This document shows, in pieces, positions 46,745 through 58,062 of a stretch of 64,000 nt of DNA (its first letter is position 1; each line of letters starts with the position of its first letter). The position numbers were made by a program, and so were the translations under genes. Under the pieces are notes generated by a model. It was given only the letters and a program-made list of their open reading frames with translations, was not told the origin of the DNA and made no database searches. This DNA is from Rhinopithecus roxellana (Eukaryota; Chordata; Mammalia; Primates; Cercopithecidae): NCBI RefSeq assembly GCF_007565055.1, contig NC_044554.1, positions 51,927,676 through 51,991,675 of the forward strand, in the 5' to 3' direction.

Positions 46745-46945
46745 ATGGTGGTTCCAGAGACCTGGCTCCACCTGCCTTAGCCACTGGACACATTTCATTT
46801 AATCTTATAAACTTCAACTTTTTCCCCCGTAAAATGAGGTCATAGCACCTATTCTGCCTGCCTCACAGAAAGCTTGGGAAATCAAAGGAACCATGATAAG
46901 TGGAAATGCTCCTAAGCCTCAAAAACACTGTGCAAATATAAGAGA
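46745..46945 (+). mobile_element. MIR SINE, sense
   Basis: Sense MIR: ctggctccacctgccttagc, then cccccgtaaaatgaggtc and cctgcctcacagaaagc. Confidence 0.6.
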
Positions 46946-47772
46946 GGGTTATAATTAACCTAGCCACAGAGCTGCCTTAGGGCTTGATTAAAATACACTG
47001 TACCCCTCTAGATCGACAAAGTGTGAATGTGGTTAAAAAATAGGGACAGCTACTCCTAAACAGAGACAGTTGGTGTGTGGGCACATCCCCATAAGCATTT
47101 TCTATGCCAGGAAACCTGCATATGCTTAGAAACCAGCACGTTTCTGTTGGCCTTATAGCAGCAGTGTAGGAGAGCTCGAAAAATGAAATCTGTAACAGGC
47201 AACACCACTGCCAAACACAACTGTCCCAACTCCCAAAAAACATGTTGAACACCAACCTCTGTCAATGGAATAAAATACACCCTGCAATTAGACCAGGGAA
47301 CCCCATGCATCCAGACACAAGCATGATAAATGCAAATAGGGCCTCTAGCGAAGTGACCACTGTCCTATACAGGTCAAAGCCTATGAATAAAAATGTTTCT
47401 TCATAAGAGAAAGGTTTTAGATAGTGAAACTCTTTACCTACCCTAACAAATGATTCACAAAAACAGTACTTTCTGTATCTGATCGCAGTAAATTTTCCAA
47501 TACAATGAATGCTTTGTTTGGCTGAACCATTTAATAGTCATTCGCACTCTCTAATGAAACTACTAATTACAAAATCTCTGCATTGCAGGCAATAAAACAG
47601 GGTTGCTAACCTCTTTACAGTGCTTTAGTTCTGCCATCAAGTAGCAATTACTCTTCAACAGGCCTCCCTCTTTTTCGCTGAGTCTCACCTCAAACATCCT
47701 AATCAAACCTACTGAAAAAAACTAAAATCTACTCATATACATAACTAAGCATACAGTATGAGCATGTATGTA

Positions 47773-47797
47773 CACACACACACACACACACACACAT
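47773..47797 (+). repeat. (AC)n microsatellite
   Basis: About twelve AC units. Confidence 0.9.
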
Positions 47798-48904
47798 TAG
47801 CACACACTATCCAGGAACCTGAAGAGAAAAAACAGAGGGTACTGACAAGCATCCTAGAAGACCCCCATGTTCCGATTTTTCCTTTGCACTGGCTAATTCA
47901 TGAAGAGCAGGGCTTCAGCTCACTACACACTAGACATGTAATTTTTAGTAACAGGCCATTAAAACTAAACTCTACCACAACAAAAATATGTGATACCTAA
48001 TGGAGCTGACTGTAACAGAATACGCTGCACATATTTTTATTTATAGATAGCTGTTATCCATCCGTCTCTCCAGCTGCTGCCACCACGCAAAACAGAGGGA
48101 AGCACTAAGACATCATAAGACATGTTTGTTTCAGGATTATTACCATTATGGCAGCTTCCAAGTTCAAACCATCTCAGAGTAACTTAATGCACCCTGTGTC
48201 CACAAGGGCATCTTCATCTGTACCAGAGAAAACAGGAATTAATCACTTCAACCATTACAGCTAGGGCTGCTTAATCACTGGTGAGGTCTGTTGCTGAAGA
48301 AATCAATGTTTACCACATGAACATAGGCAAAAAGAAAGAGGTAAAAATCTATTATTCCAGTTTTTAAAGGTTAAAGGGAAAAACAGAAAGACTGCATGAA
48401 ACATTTTATTGTCATTCGTTAATTAATTAATCAAGAGTTAGACAACAAGCAACAGATTTAGAGTAACTTCTGCCAAACCCAAATTAGGTTCAAAAGAGCC
48501 AAAATACTTTTTCCCAGATTTGCAGGTTAGACTCAGAATTTGGTGGCTTATCTAATGCACCAGAGGATATATCTGAAAGAATTATTTTAATAACTTAGAA
48601 AAGGACTCAAATCGAGCCTACGGAAATTTATATTATCTCCTTTCCAAAGATCCAGGGAACGGTGTAAGAGCTTTAGGGCACATAAGTCAAAGTATGTCTA
48701 CCTATAAAGTAGCCAGATTCTTTGAAGGCATCTGTTTCTTTACAGAACAAACACCAAAATGTATACTCAGTTTCATTCCTCAAAGCCCTTTAGTACTTTA
48801 CATTTGGGCCCATATAATTATTCCATTACTCAAAAGACATTTGGAATGCTTCTTTTGGAATAAATTTTGAATAAGTTTATGAGCCACACAAGAAAATCAG
48901 TTTG

Positions 48905-48985
48905 TCACACATTCTACATATATATGTAGAATATGTATACATTCTGCATATATATATACACATATATATTCTACATTCATATATG
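48905..48985. repeat. AT-rich tract with a 22-bp perfect palindrome
   Basis: The palindrome at 48911-48932 has half-site attctacatat followed by its exact complement. Further TATA-rich text with attctac and attctgc words follows. Confidence 0.85.
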
Positions 48986-49402
48986 TACCTGTGTGCAGTA
49001 CAGTCAGCCCTTATTTATATCTACAGAAGAGCTTCAGGGCAAAAAGTCTAAAAGCAATTTCTATTGAATATTTGATGAAGCATGCTTTTGTATTTATGTA
49101 AGAAATAGGTTTATTGGAACTTCTGTACATTTATGTTAATTAAAATAATACAAACACATGATGATTAGTGAGCCAGACTGAATCAGGAATATCTGGGAGA
49201 TTGATCAGTTTTCCTGTCTCTCCTCCACAAAATACAGCATCTATCTACTCCAAGCTGGATATAGAAAATGCTAGCATCTCTCATACTTTCCAAAAAGAAA
49301 TATGTCTGAGTGTTCACACTTACACAGAGAGCAAAGTGAGAATTTTCAGGAAGAAAACGACCACTCAATCAAAAGTTCCAAAAGAACTAAAAGATGGAGG
49401 TA

Positions 49403-49556
49403 TCCAGTAATTCCCAATCCAGCTATATTACAGAATGCCTGGCCCAACCAAACATGCTGAATTACAAGTTACTAATTTAAAAAAAAAAAAGTTACAGATT
49501 TGGGGTCTGAGAATCTGCTTATTCTAAAACTGCCCAGGTGAATATGATTGCAGTCT
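49403..49556 (+). mobile_element. possible MER5-like hAT element
   Basis: ggtctgagaatctgcttatt, then gcccaggtgaatatgattgc, resembles the 3' part of a MER5-type element. Its terminal inverted repeats are not clear. Confidence 0.4.
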
Positions 49557-49571
49557 AAATTAAGAGACACC

Positions 49572-49690
49572 ATTTTCATTTTACAGCCACAAGCTCCAAA
49601 GGGACCAGTGACCTAGGTAAATGGCAGAGCTGGATATAGGAGTCAATGCTTTGACTCAACCTAGCACAGTGATCTTTCCATTAAATGTCA
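49572..49690 (-). mobile_element. MIR SINE fragment, antisense
   Basis: tttcattttacagccacaag, then taaatggcagagctggatat and gtgatctttccattaaatg. Confidence 0.55.
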
Positions 49691-50654
49691 CCAAAGCTGT
49701 GATTAAGGACCATAATGCATGAATACAGGTGACACATAAGAAATTGTGATTTGCTACAGCTCCATAATAGTGCAAACCAAGCTCCTGTGCCAAATCAAGA
49801 GATTAGAACATTACTGGGTGTGGAGGTCTATTCTGATCTGCATCTCTCTTTGAGAGGCTGCAGCTTATGGTTCTTTAACGATACATTGCTGGCTACATGT
49901 GAGCCCATTCAGCACACTGACAATTCAATTCAGGATGAATTAATGTGTAAACCTTTAATCAGACCCAGACATGTAAGAAAGATTTCAAAAGCAGCTATTT
50001 ATAATAACGTTTAAAATGAATGTGTGGCCACAAAATACTCATCTTACCTAATAGCTTAAATTTCACATTAGAAATGTATCTTTTTTCCCTAAAGCTTAGT
50101 CTCTATATCTGTAGCATGTCCTCCTGGGAAGGGCCAGTCATTGAACTTTATTAGTCATTTACAATTGAAAATAATAAAGGGTCTGCCAATAGGAAGGAAG
50201 GTAGAGAAATGACTTCATTCATAGAAAAGGGAGGAAAATTCATATCAAGGAGGAAAATATTCTGAAGGAGGAGGCTGGGATCTCCAAAGACAAACTTCAC
50301 AGCTGTCCCTAGATACCATTCTGCCCCTGATGATAATGTATGGTCTAACTGGCTTTAGCAAAGTTAGAAGACTTTTGTTTTGGGTTTCTGTAAACATGTG
50401 TGCTTGTTTGTTTTGTTTTGGGTTTGGTTTTTGTAAATAATGATGGCTGAGATGGAGCCAGACAGATTATTAAAAGGGTAAACTTCACTGGAAAGGTGAA
50501 GGCAAAGCCCCAAAGAAATCACAACCAGAGACTTTCAGATATGCACTTGCACATACAGCACTTCTGACAAGAGAAATCATTTTGGCAGTTATCTAATGCA
50601 GATACTCACAAGAAAATGACCTTGTCAACCCACTCTATTTTCTTATGAGTTTTA
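49691..50654. other. single-copy stretch
   Basis: About 960 bases, no recognised feature. The 87-codon open frame at 49751-50014 has no known relative that I recognise. Confidence 0.45.
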
Positions 50655-50910
50655 AAGATAATAATAGCCTACACTTACTATGTGCCAGATACTATTCTAT
50701 GACATTGACTTGTATAAACTCACTCAGTCTTCACAATAAATCTCTTAGATAAAAATACAAATATAATCTCCATTTTACAGATAAGGAAACTGAGGCATAA
50801 AACGCTTAAGTAATCTGCTCAGGGTCACACAGATAGTAAACAGTAAAGCTGAGATCTGAAGGCAGTATAACTTCAGGGTCTACACTCTTCATTGCTCACT
50901 CTCTACGAAG
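50655..50910 (-). mobile_element. MIR SINE, antisense, well kept
   Basis: Nearly full MIR: cttactatgtgccagatact, then ccattttacagataaggaaac, tgaggcataaaacgc and gtcacacagatagtaaac. Confidence 0.85.
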
Positions 50911-51289
50911 CTACTTGCAACAGTAACTGAGACAAACCACTTTACATACAAATGTCTTTAAACTGGGTTAAGACAAAAAAATGTGTAATTGTGTCCTGAC
51001 AAATCTGATAAATCTTGGATCTAAAACCTTAAGCCCTTCAAGAGGGCGGTTCTGTATTTAATCTGGTATGAGGAATTATGGTTAGAAGAACATTCTCCCC
51101 TTGACACTGGGGACATTTTCCAGTACCAAAAGTTTCAAGTGGCACAGACTCTAACATTAAGTGAGTAAAAGAGATAATAAATTGGAAAATACCTTCTCAC
51201 TGGGAAAAAGTTGTAAGGATTCACATTTTTGGTAAGGGAACATGCAGAATGGTGGACTTTTGATAATGTCATGAATCAGAATAGAAAAT
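50911..51289. other. single-copy stretch
   Basis: No recognised feature. Confidence 0.4.
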
Positions 51290-51290
51290 C

Positions 51291-51574
51291 TGGCTGGGTG
51301 TGATGGCTCACGCCTGTAATCCTAGCACTTCGGGAGGCTGAGGCAGGTGGTGGATCAGTTGTGCCCAGGAGTTCGAGACCAGCCTGGGCAATATGGTGAA
51401 ACACCATCTCTACAAAAAATACAGAAATTAGCTGCGTATGGTGGCACACACCTGTAGTCCCAGCTACTTGGGGAGGATGAAGTGGGAGGATCACTTGAAC
51501 CGGGGAGGTCGAAGCTGCAGTGAGAGAAATCGTGCCACTGCACTCCATCCTGGGTGACAAAGCGAGACTTTGAC
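51291..51574 (+). mobile_element. AluJ, sense
   Basis: Complete old Alu (tgcccaggagttcgagacc; tcgaagctgcagtgagag). Its A tail has become the long purine repeat that follows. Confidence 0.9.
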
Positions 51575-51750
51575 AAAAAGAAAGAAAGAAAGAAAGAAAG
51601 AAAGAGAGAAAGAGAGAAAGAGAGAAAGAGAGAAAGAGAGAAAGAAAGAAAAGAGAGAAAGAGAGAAAGAGAGAAGAGAGAAAGCGAGAGAAAGAGAGAG
51701 AGAGAGAGAGAGATGAGAGGAGAGAGAGAGAGGAGGGAGGGACGGGAGTG
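51575..51750 (+). repeat. (GAAA)n/(GA)n polypurine tract
   Basis: 110 uninterrupted purines at 51575-51684, then single pyrimidines at 51685, 51713 and 51743. GAAA units grade into GAGAAA, GA and GGGA. The long open frames on both strands here are the repeat read as protein. Confidence 0.95.
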
Positions 51751-52120
51751 ATTGTGCGTGAGGGAAAAGGAACGCACAACGAAAGCGAACAACAAAAAGA
51801 AAATAAAGGGCAATGTGAAATTTTGAAGGCGAACAATACGTATTATGCTGAATAAGTTCTATAAGAAGAAGTACTGTACACACCATGGACAATGAAGTTT
51901 GGGAAAGTTTGCAAATTTAACATTTGATGAAAATGCTAAAGATTTCAGGACCGTGGAGAGACCCCATATTGCTCTATTGGCCGAGAGGGTTTAAGATGGA
52001 CTGTTTCTCTTCAATTTTGGAATAGTAATCAGGATGAGGTTAAAGGACTCTTGACAATTCTTAACATTTTTGAGAAAAAAAAAGTACTGAATTTATTCTT
52101 TATTTCTTCAAATCTTGTTA
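51751..52120. other. single-copy stretch
   Basis: No recognised feature. Confidence 0.4.
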
Positions 52121-52137
52121 TAAATGCATACAGATTA

Positions 52138-52441
52138 GGCCGGGCGCGGTGGCTCAAGCCTGTAATCCCAGCACTTTGGGAGGCCGAGACGGGTGGATCG
52201 TGAGCTCAGGAGATCGAGATCATCCTGGCTAATACGGTGAAACCCCGTCTCTACTAAAAAAAAATACAAAAAACTAGCCGGGCGAGGTGGCGGGCACCTG
52301 TAGTCCCAGCTACTCGGGAGGCTGAGGCAGGAGAATGGCGTGAACCTGGGAGGCGGAGCTTGCAGTGAGCTGAGATCTGGCCACTGCACTCCAGCCTGGG
52401 CGACACAGCGAGACTCTGTCTCAAAAAAATAAATAAATAAA
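52138..52441 (+). mobile_element. AluY of the Old World monkey lineage
   Basis: Full-length Alu with an AAAT-type tail. It has ggctcaagcctgtaatccc (from 52151), actagccgggcgaggtggcg (from 52273) and gagatctggccactgc (from 52372), a combination I know from cercopithecid AluY copies and not from human AluY. Perfect 17-bp TSD taaatgcatacagatta at 52121-52137 and 52442-52458. Confidence 0.9.
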
Positions 52442-52635
52442 TAAATGCATACAGATTAATATAACATGTATTGTGTTAACCTAGATGTAGACAGTTTACA
52501 CCTTGTCTTAATGTTAGATGCGATATAGGATTCATATTACAGTTGAAAGGGGATGCATTATTATATACATGTATAAATAATGGAATACTAGCTACTGTAA
52601 CAGATAAAATCTAAAATTTCAGTAACTTAGCTAAG

Positions 52636-52934
52636 AATTTTTTTTTTTTTTTTTTGAGACAGTTTCTCACTCTGTCATCCAAGCTGGAGTGTAGTAGTGC
52701 AATCATATCTCACTGCAGCCTTGACCTTCTGGGCTCAGATGATCCTCCCACCTCAGCCTCCCGAGTGGCTGGGACTACAGGCATGTGCCACCATGCCCAG
52801 TTAACTTTTTAAAATTTTTTGGAGAGATGAGATCTCACTATGTTGCCCAGGCTGGTCTCACACTCCTGGGCTCAAGTGATCCTCCTGCTTCCCAAAGTGC
52901 TGGGATTACAGGTGTGAGCCACCCAGCCAGCCTC
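52636..52934 (-). mobile_element. AluJ, antisense
   Basis: Poly-T of about 18 then a complete, old antisense Alu (ctcactgcagccttgacc). It is tail-to-tail with the AluY at 52138. Confidence 0.85.
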
Positions 52935-53874
52935 TCTGGAACTTCTGTCTGACCAGCATGAAGTTAAGGTTCCCACGATCCCCTTTTGGGTTTGATTAAT
53001 TTGCTAAGGCAGCTCACAGAACTCAGAGAAACACTTACTTACATTTTGTGATGTATTATAAAGGATATTACAAAAGATAAGAAGAAGAGACTATGGAGTG
53101 CAGTATGAAGGAAGGGGTATGGAGCTTCCCTGCCCTCCCTGCTTACACCGCCTTCTAGGGACCTCCACATGGTCAGCTGTCCAGAAGCTCCAGAAGATTA
53201 TTTCTTGTTCACTAAAGTCCAATTGGCCACCAACACAGGGGAGGTCACCATTTTCTGACATTCAAGGACTCAGGCTTCTCAAGGCTTTGCCATCTTCAGT
53301 CCTTGCCTTCAAATGTCACCCAGCATATTAGCATCCAGAGAGAAGATAGAAGAAAATAGGCGATCACACAGAATAATTTTATGAGACAGACAGGGAAGTG
53401 GAATATATCACGTACACTCACATATCACTGGCCAGAACTCAGTCACATAACCACACCTAACTCTAACTGCAGAGAATGCTGAGGAAAATAGCCTGCCTGT
53501 GCACCCATAAGGAAAGGCACTCTCTGTTCAGTGGGCAATCATTTAACCTGCAATCCAAATTAAAGCAGAGTGTAACAAAGTATCTACAACTAGAATACTA
53601 CTCTATTAACTATTTACCCCCCAAAGCTGGGGGAATGTCAACTACGAAGAGCCAGAGCAAGAGGCTGATCATCTTGTATGCCCCCTCTGGATACCATGCC
53701 TGAGGCCATCAATGCTAGTAGTGGCCTTGACAGGTTACAGTTTGGTTGCCTAGATTACCATCAGCATTTACACTTCTCTTCACCCACCTGGTCACTCCTA
53801 TGGATACCAGGTGATGAAAGGTAAAAGTACAAAACAGGAAAACACACAGGCACGTCCCCAATTCAACACAGCAC
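52935..53874. other. unassigned, probably an old interspersed repeat in the first half
   Basis: The part gggtttgattaatttgctaag to ggtatggagcttccctgcc (52988-53140) is wording that I recognise as recurrent in primate genomes, but I cannot name its family. The rest is single-copy. Confidence 0.4.
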
Positions 53875-54098
53875 CATAAGGCAGCATCCCGGAGTGCAGT
53901 GGTTGAAAGATCACTGGAAAAGGCAATGATTCTGATCTGGTTCCACTCTTTATTAGCCAGGCAACAGATGGTAAACTCTTTTGGGCCTCAGTTCTTCTGT
54001 ATGTAAAATGAGAATAATCATACCTCCTCTGCATGCCATGCATATTGGTGAGGTGGCTCAGGGTTTGATTGGTGAAAATGAAAGTACTGTTGAAAGGA
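53875..54098 (+). mobile_element. MIR SINE, sense
   Basis: gtgcagtggttgaaagatca, then ttctgatctggttccactc, ctcagttcttctgtatgtaa and aatgagaataatcatacctc. Confidence 0.7.
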
Positions 54099-55489
54099 TC
54101 TGATTGAGAGAATACACAGCTGCTGAAAGAGAGAGAGCGAATGAGTGACCGAAGATTATGGAGGAGAGCAATCTATTCAATAATCTCATGTACTGGGATA
54201 GCTGTGGAAGAAAGCAGCAATATCCTAACAGAAAAAATCATAAGCTAAAAAATTCCCAAGAGTTTGAAAAAATAAAGTTGGTCATGACATACACTCCAAA
54301 AAAACATTTTATGGAAATTAAGAATCTACTTGTTTACAGATAGAACTCAGCATCTTCCCAGACACATACCAGAAGGGTAAAGAAAAAGTCAAAAGTTAAA
54401 GGCAAATCAGAGGTAGAATTAAATGGCATTTCTCACATGGTTTCCAAATTGGAAACTAGTATTCCACCGTTTCTCAGTAGAAGGCAATGGGGAAATGATA
54501 CACCACCTGCTCCACTAACTTGCACCTGTTACTCTTTGTCTCCAGAACATACACAGCTTTTCTTAGAATTTTGAGTCCTTACAATCCCCATGGAAGAAAT
54601 AAAAAAGGCTAATGACATCCGTATCTTCTCAAAAAACCTACAGAGCGGCTGCCTATAAATGTGTCCAACTAATTTTCACACAATAGCCAGACTCTTTTTT
54701 CCAAGAAAAGAAGGTTTTGTGACCGTAATTTCTATATTAATTTAGAAAATACTTGTTGTGGGGAGGTTACCAGGAATTCTTGCACTTGGTTTTTAAAAAG
54801 AACTTAACAGTATAATAGACAAAGAAAACTGATTCTGCATCACTATAGGTCTTCAGTCATTTAATCAGAGGCTCTGAAATGCAGACATAGTGCAGCATTT
54901 TTAGGATGACAAGGCAAGAATGTGGCTATTCAGCCTGAAAATAAAGCAGCTTTATCTCAAAAAGTGACCTGAATGTCATCAGAGCCAAAGCACCCTAACA
55001 TTCTAATTAGAGTGATGCTATTAAATGAAAAACTGCAGAAACCATTGGCAAAAGGATCCCTACAGGAGAAAGCAACTAGAAAGAGAGGTTTGAGGATAGA
55101 AAGAGAGGTTTGAGGATGCACTGTCCTCTCTTTTAAAAAATGAAACCTGTTTATACTTTTCAGAGCACCATACTTTAAGACACAGCATGTCACATTCCAA
55201 CTAACTGAGGGCAAAGTGTCTCAGAATGTCCAACCAATCACCAGCCACGCAGTGTTTAGAATAGCTGGGCTACTCTGACCAGAGATCCTTTTTATAAAGC
55301 AAAAAGCAAACCATCATACCCAAATAGGATATAGTAAGGTTCACTTCCCAATCCTGCTTTCTTCAGAGAGCTCCCACTAATTACTCAAGAATAAAAAGAT
55401 GCTAAAATACTACAGAAACTCTCTTCTAAAAAGCATAAAGCTCTTTGCTCTATTTTCCCATTAGGTTGTAATGTGAGCAAGATAATTGA
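54099..55489. other. single-copy stretch
   Basis: About 1.4 kb. Only a perfect 20-bp duplication stands out. No gene supported. Confidence 0.45.
55078..55117 (+). repeat. perfect 20-bp tandem duplication
   Basis: agaaagagaggtttgaggat occurs at 55078-55097 and again at 55098-55117 without a difference. Confidence 0.95.
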
Positions 55490-57235
55490 TACCTTGCATC
55501 AAGAAAGACCATCTCCAATTTTTACTTCCTACCTCACCTAAAACACGTGTTTCTTCCTGGGCCATGTTTCTTTCCTTCCATCTTTTTTTTCCTACCTTGC
55601 TTCCTGCTTCAACCCTATCCAGCAGTTGCTCCTGCAATTCTATTCTCTCTTTTTTGTTTTTTTCTGCACCATCGGTTTTGTCCCTAACTATGAGCCATTC
55701 CCATCAGCCTACACCTATGCTTTCATTTCTCTAATTTAAAAAGAAAACCTTTTTAAGTCTCTCTTGACCTAACTTTCTCAGTCCAGTTACCATTTCTTTC
55801 TTTATATTTATACCAAAACTCCTTAAAAATTAGTCTTTGCTCACTGTCTCCAATTCCTCTCCTTCCATTCACTCTTGGACCCACGTTGGTCAAGTTTTTA
55901 CCCCCAACAGTGAAATCAATGACCTCTGCATTGTGAAATCCAAAATTCAAGTCTCAGGCCTCATTGTACTTGACCCATTGATAGCACTTCAAGCCGGTGA
56001 CCACCTCCTCATCCTTAACATACTTTCTTCATTTGACTTCTAGGACAGCACACTTTCCCAAATGTTCTCTCAGCTCACTGGCTGTTCCTTATAGTCTCTT
56101 TTGCCAATTCCAAGTCATCCCCCTGAGCTCTATCAAGTGGGAGTGCCCCAGGGTTTAATCCTTGGACATTTTCTCTTCCAAGTTTACAATCAGTCCCTCT
56201 CTAGGTGATCTCTTTCAGTCTCACAACTTCCAGTACCATGAGCTGATGACTCCTCTGTTTACATTCTCAGTGAGACTTCTCCTCTGAACTCCGTCCTATA
56301 TATCCAGCTAACTCTTGATATCTCCCTGTGAGCATCTAAAAAGGTACCTCAAAGGTTATCATACACAAAATAGTAGATCCTCAAAACAAGATCCTGCAGT
56401 CCTATCCATCATGGTAAATGGCAGCTCTGCTCTACCAGCTCCTGTTGAAATGTTGGTGCCATCTTTGACTCTTCTTTTTCTCATCTGCCCTGCATCTGAT
56501 CCCTCAGCCAATCCTGGTAACTTTCCATTCAAAATACATCCAGAATCCAATCTCTTCTCCCTGCACTCTGGTTCTAGTCACCATCTTTGCTGGTTGGTCT
56601 CCTGGCTTCTACATACGCCCTGCTATAATCTATTATCAATTCAGCTACCCAAGGGATCCTTTTGAGCCATAAATCTAATCGCATCAGTCCTCTTCTCAAA
56701 ATCCTACAATGCTTCCTATGACCTTCAAACACTACATAACATGGCTCTTTAATTCCCTGACATCTAACTACAACCCCCCTCACCTGCTCTGCCCCACTCA
56801 TTCTGCCACCTTTGCTATTTCTATAACACACCACCATTCTCTGACATCAAAGTCACTGCCCTTGTTATTCCCTCCCCTTGAAATCCTCTTCCTCAGAGAG
56901 CCCCATAGCTAGTTCCTTATGTCCTTCAGACCTTGACTCAAACATCAGCTTCTTAGTGCACTCTTCTCTGGCCACCCCATCTGCAATTTCAACTCTCCAC
57001 CTCACATTTCCTATCCCTTTTCCATGCTTTGCTTTCTTCTCCTTAGCACTAAGCTTTATCTAATAATGTATTATAGGTTTTACTTATTTATCTTATTATT
57101 GTCCATTTTCTCACTGGAATATGCGCTCCATATAGGCAAAGGCTTTTGCCTATTTAGTAAACTACTGCATCCTAAGCCCCCTGTACAAATTATGACATGT
57201 AAGTATTCACCAAATATTTGTTGAACAAGTGAATA
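55490..57235 (+). mobile_element. L2 LINE, sense, ORF2 to 3' end
   Basis: Long L2 copy of about 1.7 kb. The order agrees with the 40893 copy: aatgacctctgcattgtg at 55917, catactttcttcatttgac at 56020, tggttggtctcctggcttc at 56590, and the 3' end caccaaatatttgttgaac at 57208. Heavily shifted, non-coding. Confidence 0.8.
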
Positions 57236-57762
57236 TATAACATATTTAATTTACCCATGCATCATGAAGGAGAAGCATAAAGTAGAAATTGTTACCCCAC
57301 TGGAAAAAGTCACCATCCTCCCTCGATTCATATGCATCTAGGACCTCACCTGTACATAAGTACATTCTGCACTCTAAGTGTCCCCAGCCTTCAAGTCAAG
57401 AAACTCAGCCAAGGAGGTTCATGCTGTCTTCTGCAGGTTTCCATTACCCTCCACTTCCGTCTATATCACTTTATTTCCAGGGCCTTTACCTTTCCTAGTT
57501 CCTCACTGATGCTTTATTCAAGCCCACCCAAGTATCTTAAAAATCAGTTTTCAGATTACAAGGTTTTTTTAAATTGGTAGGGTAACCAAGAATTACTATA
57601 ACCAAGAATTACTATAATCAAGAAATATTTGAGACCAAGGCAACTAATCCTTTCTCAGTCTGGGAATTCTTCCATTAACAGAAGCTGACTTTGTATGGAA
57701 TTCAGCTATAACAGTAGACATGAGACCTCCTGGAATGTATCTTTAGCATGTTAAAGTACATT
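57236..57762. other. single-copy stretch
   Basis: Only a short tandem repeat at 57584-57622 is notable. Confidence 0.45.
57584..57622 (+). repeat. 16-bp tandem repeat, 2.4 copies
   Basis: aaccaagaattactat at 57584-57599 and 57600-57615, then a partial unit aatcaag. Confidence 0.9.
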
Positions 57763-58050
57763 GGGTAGGGCGTGGTGGCTCACGCTTATATTCCCAGCAC
57801 TTTGGGAGGCTGAGGTGGGTAGATCACTTGAAGTTAGGAGTTCAAGACCAGTCTGGCCAACATGGTGAAACCTTGTCTCTACTAAAAATACAAAAATTAG
57901 CCTTGGTGGTGCATGCCTGTAGTCCCAGCTACTCAGGAGGTTGAGGCAGGAGAATCACTTGAGCAGAGGAGGCAGAAGTTTCAGTGAGCCGAGATCACGC
58001 CACCACACTCCAGCCTGGGAGACAGAGCGAGACTCCATCTCAAAAAATTA
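57763..58050 (+). mobile_element. AluS, sense
   Basis: Complete Alu with a short internal loss around 57900 (tagccttggtggtgcatg). TSD: aaagtacatt (57753-57762) and aaagtatatt (58053-58062). Confidence 0.9.
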
Positions 58051-58062
58051 ACAAAGTATATT

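Larger units (their letters stand above)
46946..49402. other. repeat-poor single-copy block
   Basis: About 2.5 kb with no Alu, L1, L2 or LTR that I recognise; only short AC and AT simple repeats. The centre (48010-48560) has several TAAT words, including ttaattaattaatcaag at 48418-48434. It could hold conserved non-coding DNA, but this cannot be judged from one sequence. Confidence 0.45.

Noticed and set aside
51276..51836. 186-codon minus-strand open frame and its overlapping partners
   Set aside because: It is the GAAA/GAGA tract and the Alu read as protein (long serine, leucine and phenylalanine runs).
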